A DNA stretch of 64,000 nucleotides from positions 620,001 through 684,000 of the forward strand of contig NZ_JAJMZJ010000001.1 of the NCBI RefSeq assembly GCF_021012875.1. Direction: 5' to 3'. Made by a program: the position numbers and the translations under genes. The stretch is from Peptoniphilus sp. KCTC 25270. Lineage in GTDB: Bacteria; Bacillota; Clostridia; Tissierellales; Peptoniphilaceae. Below are positions 23,147 to 32,616 of the stretch, piece after piece. The notes beneath the pieces were generated by a model that was given only the letters and a program-made list of their open reading frames with translations, was not told the DNA's origin and searched no databases. Each line of letters starts with the position of its first letter. Position 1 is the stretch's first letter.

Positions 23147-25086
23147 TATCTCACCGTTTCTGAACGAAGACGTTGCCCGTCCACTAGGATTTCAAATTGA
23201 TCCCCTACGGCGCCACGAACAGGAATAATTACAGATTCTCCACCATCTAATGTCATGGTTTCCACTACTTCTCTTCCCTCTTTTGAAACTTTTACAATCT
23301 CTACAGAATGACTTTGTCCATCATCTGATAGTTCAACATTCAAGTTCAAACTTTTTTCTTCTACAATCGGATCTGGTTCAGGAAGTCCTGAGCTAATAAT
23401 AATATTAACACTGGTCCCCTCTTTAATTTGATTTCCGCTTTCGTATTGTTGCCATACAACTTCTCCCTTGGCAACCGATTTATCTTCTCTTTCAGAAACA
23501 TTACCAAGTTTTAACCCTTGTTGTTCCAATAGGGCCTCCGCTTTTTCTACATCCACGCCCCTTAAATTTGGAACCAAGGTCAATTTATTTTCTTGTCCCT
23601 TACTTACAACGATTTGAACAATTCCACCTCGTTCAATACGAGCTCCTGATTCTGGAGATTGACGAATGATTCGATCGTTTGGAACTCGATCCGAAAATTC
23701 TGTGTCTACAATTTCCAAATCCAATTCAAATTCATTCAATCTGGATTGAGCTTCCGTTACACTCATATTTTCAATATCTGGTACGGGAACCGTATCAATG
23801 CTTTGGGATATAACAACAGAAAAGCGATCCCCTCGATTTAATTCCACCGACTCATCAATGGATTGACTGAGAACTGTATTTTCAGCCACATCTTCCCTTG
23901 GCTCTCGTCCAGAAACTTCTAAAATCAATTCGTTAGTATCGGCAAATTCTTGTGCTTCTTCTAAAGATTTTCCTACAAAATTTTCCATTACCACTGGATC
24001 GCCTTCTCCAGACATGATTTCTTTGATTTTTGGAACTCCAAATATCAATCCCAAAATCAAAAGAATCGCCACGACAACTCCTGCAAAACCAGCAATTTTA
24101 TTTCCTTCTTTTTTCTTATTTTCGTTTATCGGTTTTTCCCGTTTTCTTTGAACGGGACGTTTTTTCTGAGGCTCTCCATAATTGGGTCGAGTTCCCGCAA
24201 TAACAGTACTCGTTTCTCCCGTAGGCATTGTATTATAGCTGCCTCCCATACCAACTTTATTTAATAAAATGGCCTTTCCATCTTCAATAATCTGGGACAC
24301 ATTATCGTATCGATCCTGTGGTTTTTTCTGAGTCATTTTACGGAATAGTTGATCTACAGAAGAACTTACCCGCGGATTCAATTCCGATGGCAATGGAATT
24401 TCATTTTGAACATGCATAAGAGCCACTGTAATTGGATTTTCTGAGTCAAAAGGAACTTCCCCAGTTAACATTTCATAAAGAACAATCCCCATAGAGTAAA
24501 TATCACTACGTGCATCGACTTTTTGTCCTCTTGCTTGTTCGGGAGAAAAATAATGAACACTTCCCATAACCGCATTGGTCACTGTTACGGTAGAATTTCC
24601 TGCCATACGGGCAATCCCAAAGTCTGTAACTTTTACACGATTATCCTTTGTAATCATAATATTTTGGCTCTTAATATCTCTATGAACAATATTTTTGCTA
24701 TGGGCTACTTTTAGGGCTTCTGAAATTTGAATCAAGTAATTCAAGGCCAAATTTTGAGATAAAAGACCCTCTTCTCGAATCAATTGTTTCAAAGTTTTCC
24801 CATCAATGTACTCCATAACAATGTAATACAATTTCACATCGTCAATTTCATCCATCCCTACGTCATAAATACTTACGATATTTGGATGAGAGATGCTGGC
24901 TGCTGCCAAAGATTCTCTACGGAATTTTCGAATAAAGTTATCGTCTTCATTGTATTCGCTTTTTAGAATTTTTATGGCAACAATTCTATCCAATCTGCGG
25001 TCGTGAGCTTGATACACATCGCCCATGCCACCTGTTCCTATTTTTTTCAAACATTCGTAACGTTCTGCTAATACCATGTGCTTCAT
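23146..25086 (-). CDS. pknB: PASTA-domain serine/threonine protein kinase
   Basis: This transmembrane kinase senses muropeptides or cell-wall state and regulates growth and division. The N-terminal kinase domain has GTGGMG (17-22), VAIKILK with catalytic-type K39, HRDIKSQN (near 139) and DFGIARM (near 157). A membrane segment (AGFAGVVVAILLILGLIFGV) is followed by three PASTA repeats and a beta-rich C-terminal domain. The gene lies 8 nt after its PP2C partner, forming the usual phosphatase-kinase-rsgA cassette. Confidence 0.96.
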   Translation of the reverse strand: MKHMVLAERYECLKKIGTGGMGDVYQAHDRRLDRIVAIKILKSEYNEDDNFIRKFRRESLAAASISHPNIVSIYDVGMDEIDDVKLYYIVMEYIDGKTLKQLIREEGLLSQNLALNYLIQISEALKVAHSKNIVHRDIKSQNIMITKDNRVKVTDFGIARMAGNSTVTVTNAVMGSVHYFSPEQARGQKVDARSDIYSMGIVLYEMLTGEVPFDSENPITVALMHVQNEIPLPSELNPRVSSSVDQLFRKMTQKKPQDRYDNVSQIIEDGKAILLNKVGMGGSYNTMPTGETSTVIAGTRPNYGEPQKKRPVQRKREKPINENKKKEGNKIAGFAGVVVAILLILGLIFGVPKIKEIMSGEGDPVVMENFVGKSLEEAQEFADTNELILEVSGREPREDVAENTVLSQSIDESVELNRGDRFSVVISQSIDTVPVPDIENMSVTEAQSRLNEFELDLEIVDTEFSDRVPNDRIIRQSPESGARIERGGIVQIVVSKGQENKLTLVPNLRGVDVEKAEALLEQQGLKLGNVSEREDKSVAKGEVVWQQYESGNQIKEGTSVNIIISSGLPEPDPIVEEKSLNLNVELSDDGQSHSVEIVKVSKEGREVVETMTLDGGESVIIPVRGAVGDQFEILVDGQRLRSETVR

Positions 25087-25094
25087 AAACTCAC

Positions 25095-25808
25095 CTACCT
25101 TCTGTCTATTAAGATTACGGTAATGTTATCTTGTCCACCTAGAATCAAGGCTTGATCTACAAGTGTATTTACCTTGGTTTCGCTGTCATATTTTTCGTTC
25201 AATACCAATTCGATTTGTTCATTGGTTAGAATATCGCTAAGTCCATCAGAACAAAGCAAAGCACAATCTATTTCATTGCATTTTAAGGAATGTACGTCAA
25301 ATTCTATGGTTTCGTTGGTGCCCAAAGCTTTTGTTAGGACGTTTCTCTTGTTATGAACTCTTGCTTCCTCTGGAGTAATATCGCCAATTTCTAGCAGATA
25401 ATTTACAAAACTATCGTCTTTGGACAATTGTTCCAATTCTCCTTCTATCAAAGCATAAATTCGAGAATCTCCAATATTTACAAAATAGAATTTTCCCTTA
25501 AAAATGTAGAGCAAACTAAGGGTTGTACCCATTCCTCTATATTTAATATTCTTTAAGGATTCTTCATAAATGATTTTATTGGCTTCTACAACGGCATCTT
25601 CCATAAGACGAACCAAACCGTCCTCATTTTTTACCTTATTTTTTAATTTTTCTTTGACAATGCTAACAGCTAATTCACTCGCTTTTTCTCCGGCGGCATG
25701 GCCTCCCATACCGTCTGCAAGAATAAAATATCGATTGTTTTTGTCTAGGAAATAATTGTCTTCGTTATTTTCCCTATGACCAATATCTGTTTTTATATAT
25801 GATTTCAT
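25095..25808 (-). CDS. PP2C-family serine/threonine phosphatase (Stp/PrpC)
   Basis: This 237-residue metal-dependent phosphatase reverses phosphorylation by the adjacent PASTA kinase. PPM motifs are visible: DIGHRENNEDNYF (8-20), ADGMGGHAAG (31-40), NIGDSRIY (near 109), LLCSDGLSDIL (near 184) and GGQDNITVIL at the C-terminus, with the metal-binding aspartates. The start overlaps the end of rlmN by 4 nt. Confidence 0.95.
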   Translation of the reverse strand: MKSYIKTDIGHRENNEDNYFLDKNNRYFILADGMGGHAAGEKASELAVSIVKEKLKNKVKNEDGLVRLMEDAVVEANKIIYEESLKNIKYRGMGTTLSLLYIFKGKFYFVNIGDSRIYALIEGELEQLSKDDSFVNYLLEIGDITPEEARVHNKRNVLTKALGTNETIEFDVHSLKCNEIDCALLCSDGLSDILTNEQIELVLNEKYDSETKVNTLVDQALILGGQDNITVILIDRR

Positions 25809-26839
25809 TCTCGAACACCTTTTATTCCATTTTCATACCCAGCTTTTAACTGACCACAACTTGCATTAATATCCGAACCCAGCTCTCTTCGAACCGTTGC
25901 GTTTCTATGATTTTTTTCCAAACGATGTTGAAATTGATAAATTCGATTGCGATCCGGTCTCTTTCCATTATAATGCTCATTTGGGTTTAATGGTATCAAA
26001 TTTATTAACACATTTAAGTTTTCCGTCCATCGAATCAACTCTTTTAGATTTTCTTCCTGGTCGTTTTCCCCTTCAATCATTGTATACTCCAAAGTAACTC
26101 TCTGTTTGGTTTTCTCTTGGTATTCCCTTAGAGCCTTAAACAATTGAGATAGAGAATGTTTATGAGCCACAGGCATCAGTTTTTCTCTTCGTTTTTGATC
26201 CGTTTCATGTAAACTAATGGCCAATTGCACTGGCATTTGTTCCTCTGCCAAACGCAAAATTTCTGGGACCAACCCACAGGTAGAAATCGTCATACTTCGA
26301 TAGCTTAAATTTTTCCCTTTTGGATCGTGTAGAACCCTTAAAAATTGTATTACATTTTCATAATTATCTAAGGGTTCGCCACTTCCCATTAAAATAATAT
26401 TGGAAATATTTACTCCCAATTCTCTTTCCACTACGTATATCTGCTCCAACATTTCAAAAGGTCGCAGATCTCGAATTTTTCCATTTTGTGTAGAAGCACA
26501 AAAGCGACAACCCATCTTACAACCTACCTGAGTCGAAACACAAAGACTATGCCCATGTTTGTACTTCATCAAAACCCCTTCAATGAGCTCCCCATCTTCC
26601 AAACGATATAGCATTTTTTTTGTATCATCTTTTTTAGAAGGAAAAACTTTTTCTATTTGAACAGAAGACAAAGCCCCAGGCAAAATTTCTTTTATTTTTT
26701 TTGGCACATTTTGAATTTCTTCTAGGGTTTTTCTTTGACCATGAATTCCTTCAAAAACTTGCGTACCACGAAAAGAAGGGAGATTTTGTGCCTTAAAATA
26801 TTCACAAAGTTCTTTTTCTGTCATCTCTAACCAATGCAT
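25805..26839 (-). CDS. rlmN: Dual-specificity 23S rRNA/tRNA methyltransferase RlmN
   Basis: RlmN is a radical-SAM enzyme that methylates C2 of A2503 in 23S rRNA and A37 of some tRNAs. The cluster motif CKMGCRFC (near 107-114) has the CxxxCxxC pattern, and GSGEPLDNY (near 151-159) binds SAM. The conserved C-terminal cysteine is in NASCGQL. The 344-residue length fits. It is 1 nt from rsmB, so rRNA modification genes are clustered here. Confidence 0.96.
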   Translation of the reverse strand: MHWLEMTEKELCEYFKAQNLPSFRGTQVFEGIHGQRKTLEEIQNVPKKIKEILPGALSSVQIEKVFPSKKDDTKKMLYRLEDGELIEGVLMKYKHGHSLCVSTQVGCKMGCRFCASTQNGKIRDLRPFEMLEQIYVVERELGVNISNIILMGSGEPLDNYENVIQFLRVLHDPKGKNLSYRSMTISTCGLVPEILRLAEEQMPVQLAISLHETDQKRREKLMPVAHKHSLSQLFKALREYQEKTKQRVTLEYTMIEGENDQEENLKELIRWTENLNVLINLIPLNPNEHYNGKRPDRNRIYQFQHRLEKNHRNATVRRELGSDINASCGQLKAGYENGIKGVRE

Positions 26840-26840
26840 A

Positions 26841-28112
26841 TTATCCCTTTCTCTTTAACAATATCATAGAAAATCCATCTGTACCATGAATATGTGGCCA
26901 ATACCTCTTCCATGATGAGGCCTTTTCAAAGTCTGGATTTTTCTTTAGAAAAGCATCCACAACTTCTTCGTTCTCAACTTTTGTTATGGTACAAGTACTA
27001 TATACAAGTTCTCCATCCATTGAAAGATATTGAGCAGAATTTTCAAGAATCTTTAACTGAATTTTTGAAAGTTCTTTGCAATCCTTCCATGTGACACGAT
27101 TTTTAATTTCTGGTTTTCTTCGAATTAAACCAATACCAGAACAAGGTGCATCTACAATAATCCGATCAAAGGATTGAACCCACGCCTTATGTAATTGAGT
27201 TCCATCTTGCACCTGTATATCTAAATTTTTTGTAAGGCCGAGTCGTTGGGCGTTTTCTTTTAATTGTAATAACCGATTTTCATTGCTATCAGCAGCAACC
27301 ACCTGGTCGCATTTTCTTAAAAGTTGAAATGTTTTTCCCCCAGGAGCCGCACAAACATCCAATCCCTTTTTTCCTTTTTCAGACAACATTTTTGCCACCA
27401 TTTGAGAAGCAATGTCTTGAACATAGAAATCACCTTTTTTATAAAATTCTGTTTCAAACAATCCGTTGGGATTTTCTATAATTAACCCCTCATTGGAAAT
27501 TTCCGAAAGCTTTGATGCAAACCCGTGTTTTTTTAGCTCTTCTGCCAATTTTTCTCGATTCATTTGGACGCTTCGAATGCTAAAAGGAGCTTGTTGATTC
27601 ATGGATTCTAGCAACAACGGAACCTCCTCTTTGGATAAAACACTCTGAAAATACTTTATCCATTCTTTTGAAAAAGAATATTCCAAAGAAAGTTTTTCTA
27701 AATGGTCTTTCGTTTCGATTTGAAAAGCTTGAGGATTTCGCAAAACATTTCGTAAAACTCCATTTACAAAACCGCTTGCTTTTTTGTTTCCATAGGTTTT
27801 TGTTAACTCAACGGCTTCATTTACAATGGCATGATTGGGTATGCGGTCTAAGAAATGAATCTGATATAGAGCCAATCGCAAAATGATTCGAATGTTTTTT
27901 TGTATTTTTTGATTCCTCTTTACAAACTTAGAAAGAACGGCATCCAAAAATATTTCGTTGGAAACCGTCCCATAAGTTATTTCTTGTAAAAATCTTCGAT
28001 CCCTTTCATCTGAAATTTTATTCCCGATAAGAGAAAGGCTATCTTTTAAGTAAATTCCTTCCTCATAATCTCGCAAAATTTCAAATGCGTATTCTCGAAC
28101 TTTTTTCGTCAT
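26841..28112 (-). CDS. rsmB: 16S rRNA (cytosine(967)-C(5))-methyltransferase RsmB
   Basis: RsmB methylates C967 of 16S rRNA. The N-terminal NusB-like RNA-binding domain (about 1-130) is followed by a SAM domain with DVCAAPGGKTFQL (near 250-262) and DAPCSGIGLIRRKPEI (near 315-330), the C5-methyltransferase signature, and STCTI (near 384), which holds the second catalytic cysteine. The length is 423, close to the family norm. It overlaps the YugP-type gene by 1 nt. Confidence 0.95.
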   Translation of the reverse strand: MTKKVREYAFEILRDYEEGIYLKDSLSLIGNKISDERDRRFLQEITYGTVSNEIFLDAVLSKFVKRNQKIQKNIRIILRLALYQIHFLDRIPNHAIVNEAVELTKTYGNKKASGFVNGVLRNVLRNPQAFQIETKDHLEKLSLEYSFSKEWIKYFQSVLSKEEVPLLLESMNQQAPFSIRSVQMNREKLAEELKKHGFASKLSEISNEGLIIENPNGLFETEFYKKGDFYVQDIASQMVAKMLSEKGKKGLDVCAAPGGKTFQLLRKCDQVVAADSNENRLLQLKENAQRLGLTKNLDIQVQDGTQLHKAWVQSFDRIIVDAPCSGIGLIRRKPEIKNRVTWKDCKELSKIQLKILENSAQYLSMDGELVYSTCTITKVENEEVVDAFLKKNPDFEKASSWKRYWPHIHGTDGFSMILLKRKG

Positions 28113-28813
28113 TAATCTCTACCCCTTGAATTTCCTGCAATTGATAATAAACGCAAAAGAGTTCCTAAAGCTGTTAACAATGAGGCTACATAGGTAAGAG
28201 CCGCCGCAGATAATACTTTGCGTACCCCAACCGTTCCCTCTTCAGAATAAATGATGGTTTGTAGTTCCTCTTTTGCTCGATTGGATGCGTCGTATTCAAC
28301 GGGCAACGTAATCAATTGGAATAAAACAGCTATGGCAAAAAGAGCTACTCCTAATTCTACCAAAAAGTTTTGGAAGAAAATTCCTAGAGCTACTAAAATA
28401 AAGGCAAATTGAGAGCCAAAATTTGCTGCTGGTACCAATACGTTTCTAAGTTTCAAAAATCCATAATTTTCAGCGTCTTGAACCGCATGGCCTACTTCAT
28501 GGGCTGCGATTCCTAAAGCGGCAACAGAGGTTGAATCATATACCCCTTGACTTAATCGCAAAACTTTGCTTCTTGGATCGTAATGATCGGTTAAGTTTCC
28601 ACTAATTCTTTCAATTTGAACGGTATATAGCCCGTTTCGATCCAAAATTTCTCGGGCTACTTCACGACCCGTCTTTCCGGTTCCGCTGTTTACTCTGGAA
28701 TATTTTGCATAATTGGATGAAATTTTGCTTTGGGCATACATGGCCAAAATCAATCCCGGTAAAATATAAATCAAATATTCCAAATTGTACATCATAAATG
28801 GCATATAAGGCAT
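28112..28813 (-). CDS. Membrane zinc metallopeptidase (YugP/DUF2268-like family)
   Basis: This 233-residue membrane protein has an HEVGH zinc motif near residue 107 in a segment AALGIAAHEVGHAVQDAE, and three or four hydrophobic segments (about 10-24, 137-160, 163-180 and 208-227). It matches the YugP family of putative neutral zinc metallopeptidases, whose substrate is unknown. It is commonly encoded in the fmt-rsmB region of Firmicutes. It starts just 2 nt after the fmt stop. Confidence 0.9.
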   Translation of the reverse strand: MPYMPFMMYNLEYLIYILPGLILAMYAQSKISSNYAKYSRVNSGTGKTGREVAREILDRNGLYTVQIERISGNLTDHYDPRSKVLRLSQGVYDSTSVAALGIAAHEVGHAVQDAENYGFLKLRNVLVPAANFGSQFAFILVALGIFFQNFLVELGVALFAIAVLFQLITLPVEYDASNRAKEELQTIIYSEEGTVGVRKVLSAAALTYVASLLTALGTLLRLLSIAGNSRGRD

Positions 28814-28815
28814 AA

Positions 28816-29754
28816 TTATCCCTCGATTCTATCTACAAATCCTTTCTCTCCCAATGGATTCCCTGCTAAGAAGGCAGCAATATCCATTCGTTTTTTTCCT
28901 TCCCTTTGAATGGAAAGAAGAGAAAGGGCTCCTTTTTTTGTCCCTATATATAATTTTTTCCCTTCCACTTGGAAAGCCCCAGGATTCAATGTTTTTTCCA
29001 CAATCTCTGAAGCAAATACTTTGAAAGTGGACCCCTCTACGGAAAATTTTGCTCCTGGTTTAGGAGAAAATCCCTGAATTTTTCTTTTTAATACAGGAGC
29101 CTCTTCATTGTAAAAATCCAACACTCCCATAGAAGGATGAATTTTATCTGCGTAGGTGCTCTCCTCATGGTTTTGTTCTTGGAAGTGAACCTTTCCTTCT
29201 TCTACCAAAGAAACAAATTCCACAATTCCCTCTGCTCCTAAATGGGATACCGCTTCAAAAAGTTCTCCCGTGTCCATATCTCCAATTTCTAAATGTTTTT
29301 CTAAGGCAACTGGACCGCTATCTAACCCTAACTCCATTTTCATAATGCTAATTCCCGTCGTTTCTTCTCCTTCTAAAATGGCATGTTGAATAGGAGCGGC
29401 TCCACGATATTTGGGAAGGATAGACCCATGAATGTTAATTGGATAAAGTTTCGGAATATCCAACACATCTTGTTTCAAAATTTGTCCATAAGCAACTACA
29501 ACAAAAAGATCTGCTTCTTGTTTTTTCAAATACTCAATAGATTCTGGATCGTTTATATTTTTGGGTTGGAACACTTCTATTCCCAATTCTTCCGCCACCA
29601 TTTTCACAGGAGTTGGCTGTAATTTCTTCCCTCTGCCTTTTTGTTTATCTTCTTGTGTAACAACCAAAGTAACATCTACTTTCTCAGCCAAAGCTTTTAA
29701 TGGAGCAATGGCAAAATCAGGCGTTCCAAAAAAAACACATTTCACCAGACTCAC
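28816..29754 (-). CDS. fmt: Methionyl-tRNA formyltransferase
   Basis: Fmt formylates initiator Met-tRNA with 10-formyl-THF. The 312-residue length is normal. The hallmark SILPKYRGAAPIQHAI (near 113-128) and HGS before it hold catalytic residues N, H and D. The C-terminal domain follows. It overlaps def by 4 nt, so formylation and deformylation are co-expressed; fhs in this window supplies the 10-formyl-THF. Confidence 0.96.
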   Translation of the reverse strand: MSLVKCVFFGTPDFAIAPLKALAEKVDVTLVVTQEDKQKGRGKKLQPTPVKMVAEELGIEVFQPKNINDPESIEYLKKQEADLFVVVAYGQILKQDVLDIPKLYPINIHGSILPKYRGAAPIQHAILEGEETTGISIMKMELGLDSGPVALEKHLEIGDMDTGELFEAVSHLGAEGIVEFVSLVEEGKVHFQEQNHEESTYADKIHPSMGVLDFYNEEAPVLKRKIQGFSPKPGAKFSVEGSTFKVFASEIVEKTLNPGAFQVEGKKLYIGTKKGALSLLSIQREGKKRMDIAAFLAGNPLGEKGFVDRIEG

Positions 29755-30221
29755 TCTCCTTGTTTCTCTACATCATACATTTCTGTGGCTTTGTCTGTGT
29801 ATAAAATTCCATCCAAATGATCCATTTCGTGTTGAATAATGCGAGCCAAAAAACCTTCTGCTTCTAAATTTTTCTTTTTCCCTTGAAGATCTTGGTATTG
29901 GATGGTCACTTTTTCTGCTCTACAAATTTTTCCCATCTTTTCTGGCACAGAAAGACAACCTTCCATTCCATCCACCTCTCCTTCGCGAGATTTAAAAATA
30001 GGGTTTATTAATTCCAATTTTGTTCCTTCATAATCGTCAATTACAATGGCCTTTTTCAAAATTCCCACTTGTACGGCGGCCAATCCCACTCCTTGGGCCT
30101 CATACATTGTTTCTTTCATATCTTCAATCAAATTTTTCAAATTCTCATCAAATTTTTCTACTTCACGAGATTTTTTCCGCAAAATAGGATCTTCATCTGT
30201 TCTTATGGTACGTATTGCCAT
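29751..30221 (-). CDS. def: Peptide deformylase
   Basis: Def removes the formyl group from nascent proteins. Motif 1 is GVGLAAVQVG (near 45-54), motif 2 EGCLSVP (near 91-97) and motif 3 QHEMDHLDG (near 133-141), with the metal ligands C, H and H. The 156-residue length fits. It lies 9 nt after priA and overlaps fmt by 4 nt. Confidence 0.96.
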   Translation of the reverse strand: MAIRTIRTDEDPILRKKSREVEKFDENLKNLIEDMKETMYEAQGVGLAAVQVGILKKAIVIDDYEGTKLELINPIFKSREGEVDGMEGCLSVPEKMGKICRAEKVTIQYQDLQGKKKNLEAEGFLARIIQHEMDHLDGILYTDKATEMYDVEKQGE

Positions 30222-30230
30222 ATTCTCCTC

Positions 30231-32570
30231 CTAATCCATATCTATTTGTAGTTTTATTTCGTTTTTTTGATTTTTTCGGTAATAATTATATAATACCCGT
30301 TTCATATCTTCCAATAACAAATCATAGCCCTTCAAATCGCATTTTACCACAATTTCAAACTGATATTCCCCTCGTATTTTCGGTTGCTCAGAAGGGCCTA
30401 AAATTTCCATGGTCAATTTTTTCTGTTCCTTCATCTTTTCCATGGTTCGAATCCATTTTCCCGACTCTTCATAAGCCAATGACCGATTTTCAGATAACAA
30501 TCGAAGGAAAAATAATTTTACAAAAGGTGGATAGTTGTTTGCTTTTCGCAAGTCCAATTCTTTTTTATAAAACGCCAAATAATTTTCCTCTTTTGAAAGT
30601 TCAATACTATAATTATCCGGCGTGTACGTTTGAATTACAGCTTCTCCGATCCCATCAAAACGACCGGCTCGACCAGAAACCTGGGTTAAAAGCTGATAGG
30701 TTCGTTCTTGAGCTTTGTAATCGGACACATATAGAGATGTATCGGCTGCAATTACTCCAACAAAAGATACTTTAGGGAAATCCATCCCCTTTGCCAACAT
30801 TTGTGTTCCTATAAGAATATCAATCTTTCCCTCTCTCATATCTTGGTAAAGATTTTCGTAGCTTCCTTTTTCCGTCATTGTATCTCGATCCATCCGACGA
30901 ATTCGTGCCTTAGGAAACATTTTTCTTGTAAATTCCTCTACTTGTTCCGTTCCAATTCCAAATTGTTTCAAATATTTACTTCCACAAACGGGACAAGTTT
31001 TTGGCATCTCTTCCGTCTTTCCACAATAATGGCAACGGAGTCGACCAATATTTTGATGATAGGTCATGGAAATATCGCAATTTTCACATTTCATAACATG
31101 CCCACAACTTCTACAACTTACAAAATGACTATATCCTCTTCGATTGAGAAAAAGAATCCCTTGTTTTTTTTGTTCCATTGCCTTCTGAATACCATGGAAC
31201 AACTTTTCAGAAAAAATACTTACATTTCCTCTCTCTAGCTCTTCCCTCATATCGACAATTTCCACTTTAGGCGGTTTTGCCTTCTCGTGTCCTCTTTTGC
31301 TCAAGGTTAGAATCTCAAATTCTTTTTTTTCTGTGCCTCGATAAAAAGCATTCACCGATGGAGTGGCTGAGCCAAATACACATCTCGCTCCCTCAATTTC
31401 ACTTAACATTTCTGCCACTTCTCTAGTGTCATAACGAAGAGCATTATGATATCCATAGCTTTCCTCGTGTTCCTCGTCGACTACAATAAGGCCTAAGTTT
31501 TGAATCGGTGCAAAAATAGCAGATCGCGCCCCAATTATAATGCGACTCTCTTGTTGTAGAATTTTAATCCAAGCCTCTGCTTTTTCTCCATAGGATAGGC
31601 GAGAATGAATCACTGAAAGAATATTTCCAAACCGCTCTTGGAAACGATGGGTAATTTGAGGCGTTAGTCCTATTTCTGGAAGCAAAATCAAAACCGACTG
31701 ATTTTTTTCTAATACCTTCTTCGCCAACTCCATATAAACTTCTGTCTTTCCGCTCCCCGTCACTCCATGAAGATAGAATTTCTTTTTCTCGCTATTTTCT
31801 ATGCGTTCTACTACTTGTTTTTGTTCCTGATTTAGTTGTACAGGTGACTTCTTTTTCCCTAAAACTTCTGGCTTTTTTTCTTTTTTTAGAATCCATTCCT
31901 TCTTTTCCAGGGTCTGAATCGGACTGGGACTTATTTGTAAATCCATCATGATTTCCTTCTGTGAAAGAGGCCCTTTTTCTTCTAAATACTCTAAGACCCG
32001 CCTTTGTTTTTCGTTCATTTTTTCGGTTTTTTTTCGGTCCGGGTTGATCCAATAAACGAAATCTTTTTTCTTTTTTACGCCCTGTTTCAATTGGAAAGAA
32101 CGCTGAACTTCTCCTGATTCTAAAGCTATTTTTATTTTGGGAATATCTTTTACTTCCTCATAAGTAAGATATTCTTTGTTTCCAAACTTTTCTTTTAACC
32201 CTTCTATAGAGGAATTTTCCTGTAAATAATAGCGTTCTTCCATCTCTCCTATAATGGATTTTGGCAAAAACCAAGAAAAAGCTTGATGATAGGTTAAGAG
32301 ATATTTTTCTCGCATTTTCATCCCTAGAGCAATTCTTTCTGGAGACAAAACCGGTTCTTTATCTAAAATCGAGAGAATGTCCTTTGTTTCCGTTTCCGCC
32401 GAGTCAGAAATTCGAATCACCACAGCCATCTCTTCTCGATTTCCCTTACCAAAAGGAACAATGATTCGCTTTCCGATTTCTATTTCTTTTTCAAAAGATT
32501 CTGGTACGCAGTAAGTGAAAAGCTGATCGATTTGTCGTATGGATTTGTCTATAAATACTTCAACATACAT
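30231..32570 (-). CDS. priA: Primosomal protein N' (PriA replication restart helicase)
   Basis: PriA reloads the replicative helicase at abandoned forks. The 779-residue protein has the N-terminal DNA-binding domain, Walker A GVTGSGKTEVYM (near 267-278), DEEHE (near 357), GSATPS, an eight-cysteine zinc region (CRSCGHVMKCENC, CHYCGK, CPVCG) near 490-530, and helicase motif VSGRAGRF. The order priA-def-fmt is conserved. It lies upstream of def and after the coaBC terminator. Confidence 0.97.
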   Translation of the reverse strand: MYVEVFIDKSIRQIDQLFTYCVPESFEKEIEIGKRIIVPFGKGNREEMAVVIRISDSAETETKDILSILDKEPVLSPERIALGMKMREKYLLTYHQAFSWFLPKSIIGEMEERYYLQENSSIEGLKEKFGNKEYLTYEEVKDIPKIKIALESGEVQRSFQLKQGVKKKKDFVYWINPDRKKTEKMNEKQRRVLEYLEEKGPLSQKEIMMDLQISPSPIQTLEKKEWILKKEKKPEVLGKKKSPVQLNQEQKQVVERIENSEKKKFYLHGVTGSGKTEVYMELAKKVLEKNQSVLILLPEIGLTPQITHRFQERFGNILSVIHSRLSYGEKAEAWIKILQQESRIIIGARSAIFAPIQNLGLIVVDEEHEESYGYHNALRYDTREVAEMLSEIEGARCVFGSATPSVNAFYRGTEKKEFEILTLSKRGHEKAKPPKVEIVDMREELERGNVSIFSEKLFHGIQKAMEQKKQGILFLNRRGYSHFVSCRSCGHVMKCENCDISMTYHQNIGRLRCHYCGKTEEMPKTCPVCGSKYLKQFGIGTEQVEEFTRKMFPKARIRRMDRDTMTEKGSYENLYQDMREGKIDILIGTQMLAKGMDFPKVSFVGVIAADTSLYVSDYKAQERTYQLLTQVSGRAGRFDGIGEAVIQTYTPDNYSIELSKEENYLAFYKKELDLRKANNYPPFVKLFFLRLLSENRSLAYEESGKWIRTMEKMKEQKKLTMEILGPSEQPKIRGEYQFEIVVKCDLKGYDLLLEDMKRVLYNYYRKNQKNEIKLQIDMD

Positions 32571-32590
32571 ATTTTCTCCTCCTACGTAGA

Positions 32591-32616
32591 AAAAGCTAGA
32601 GAATCTCTAGCTTTTC
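32591..32616 (-). terminator. Terminator containing the coaBC stop codon
   Basis: The stem AAAAGCTAGAG/CTCTAGCTTTT has a 3-nt loop. The TAG in the stem is the coaBC stop codon, so termination and translation end are fused. A T run follows on the minus strand. Confidence 0.85.
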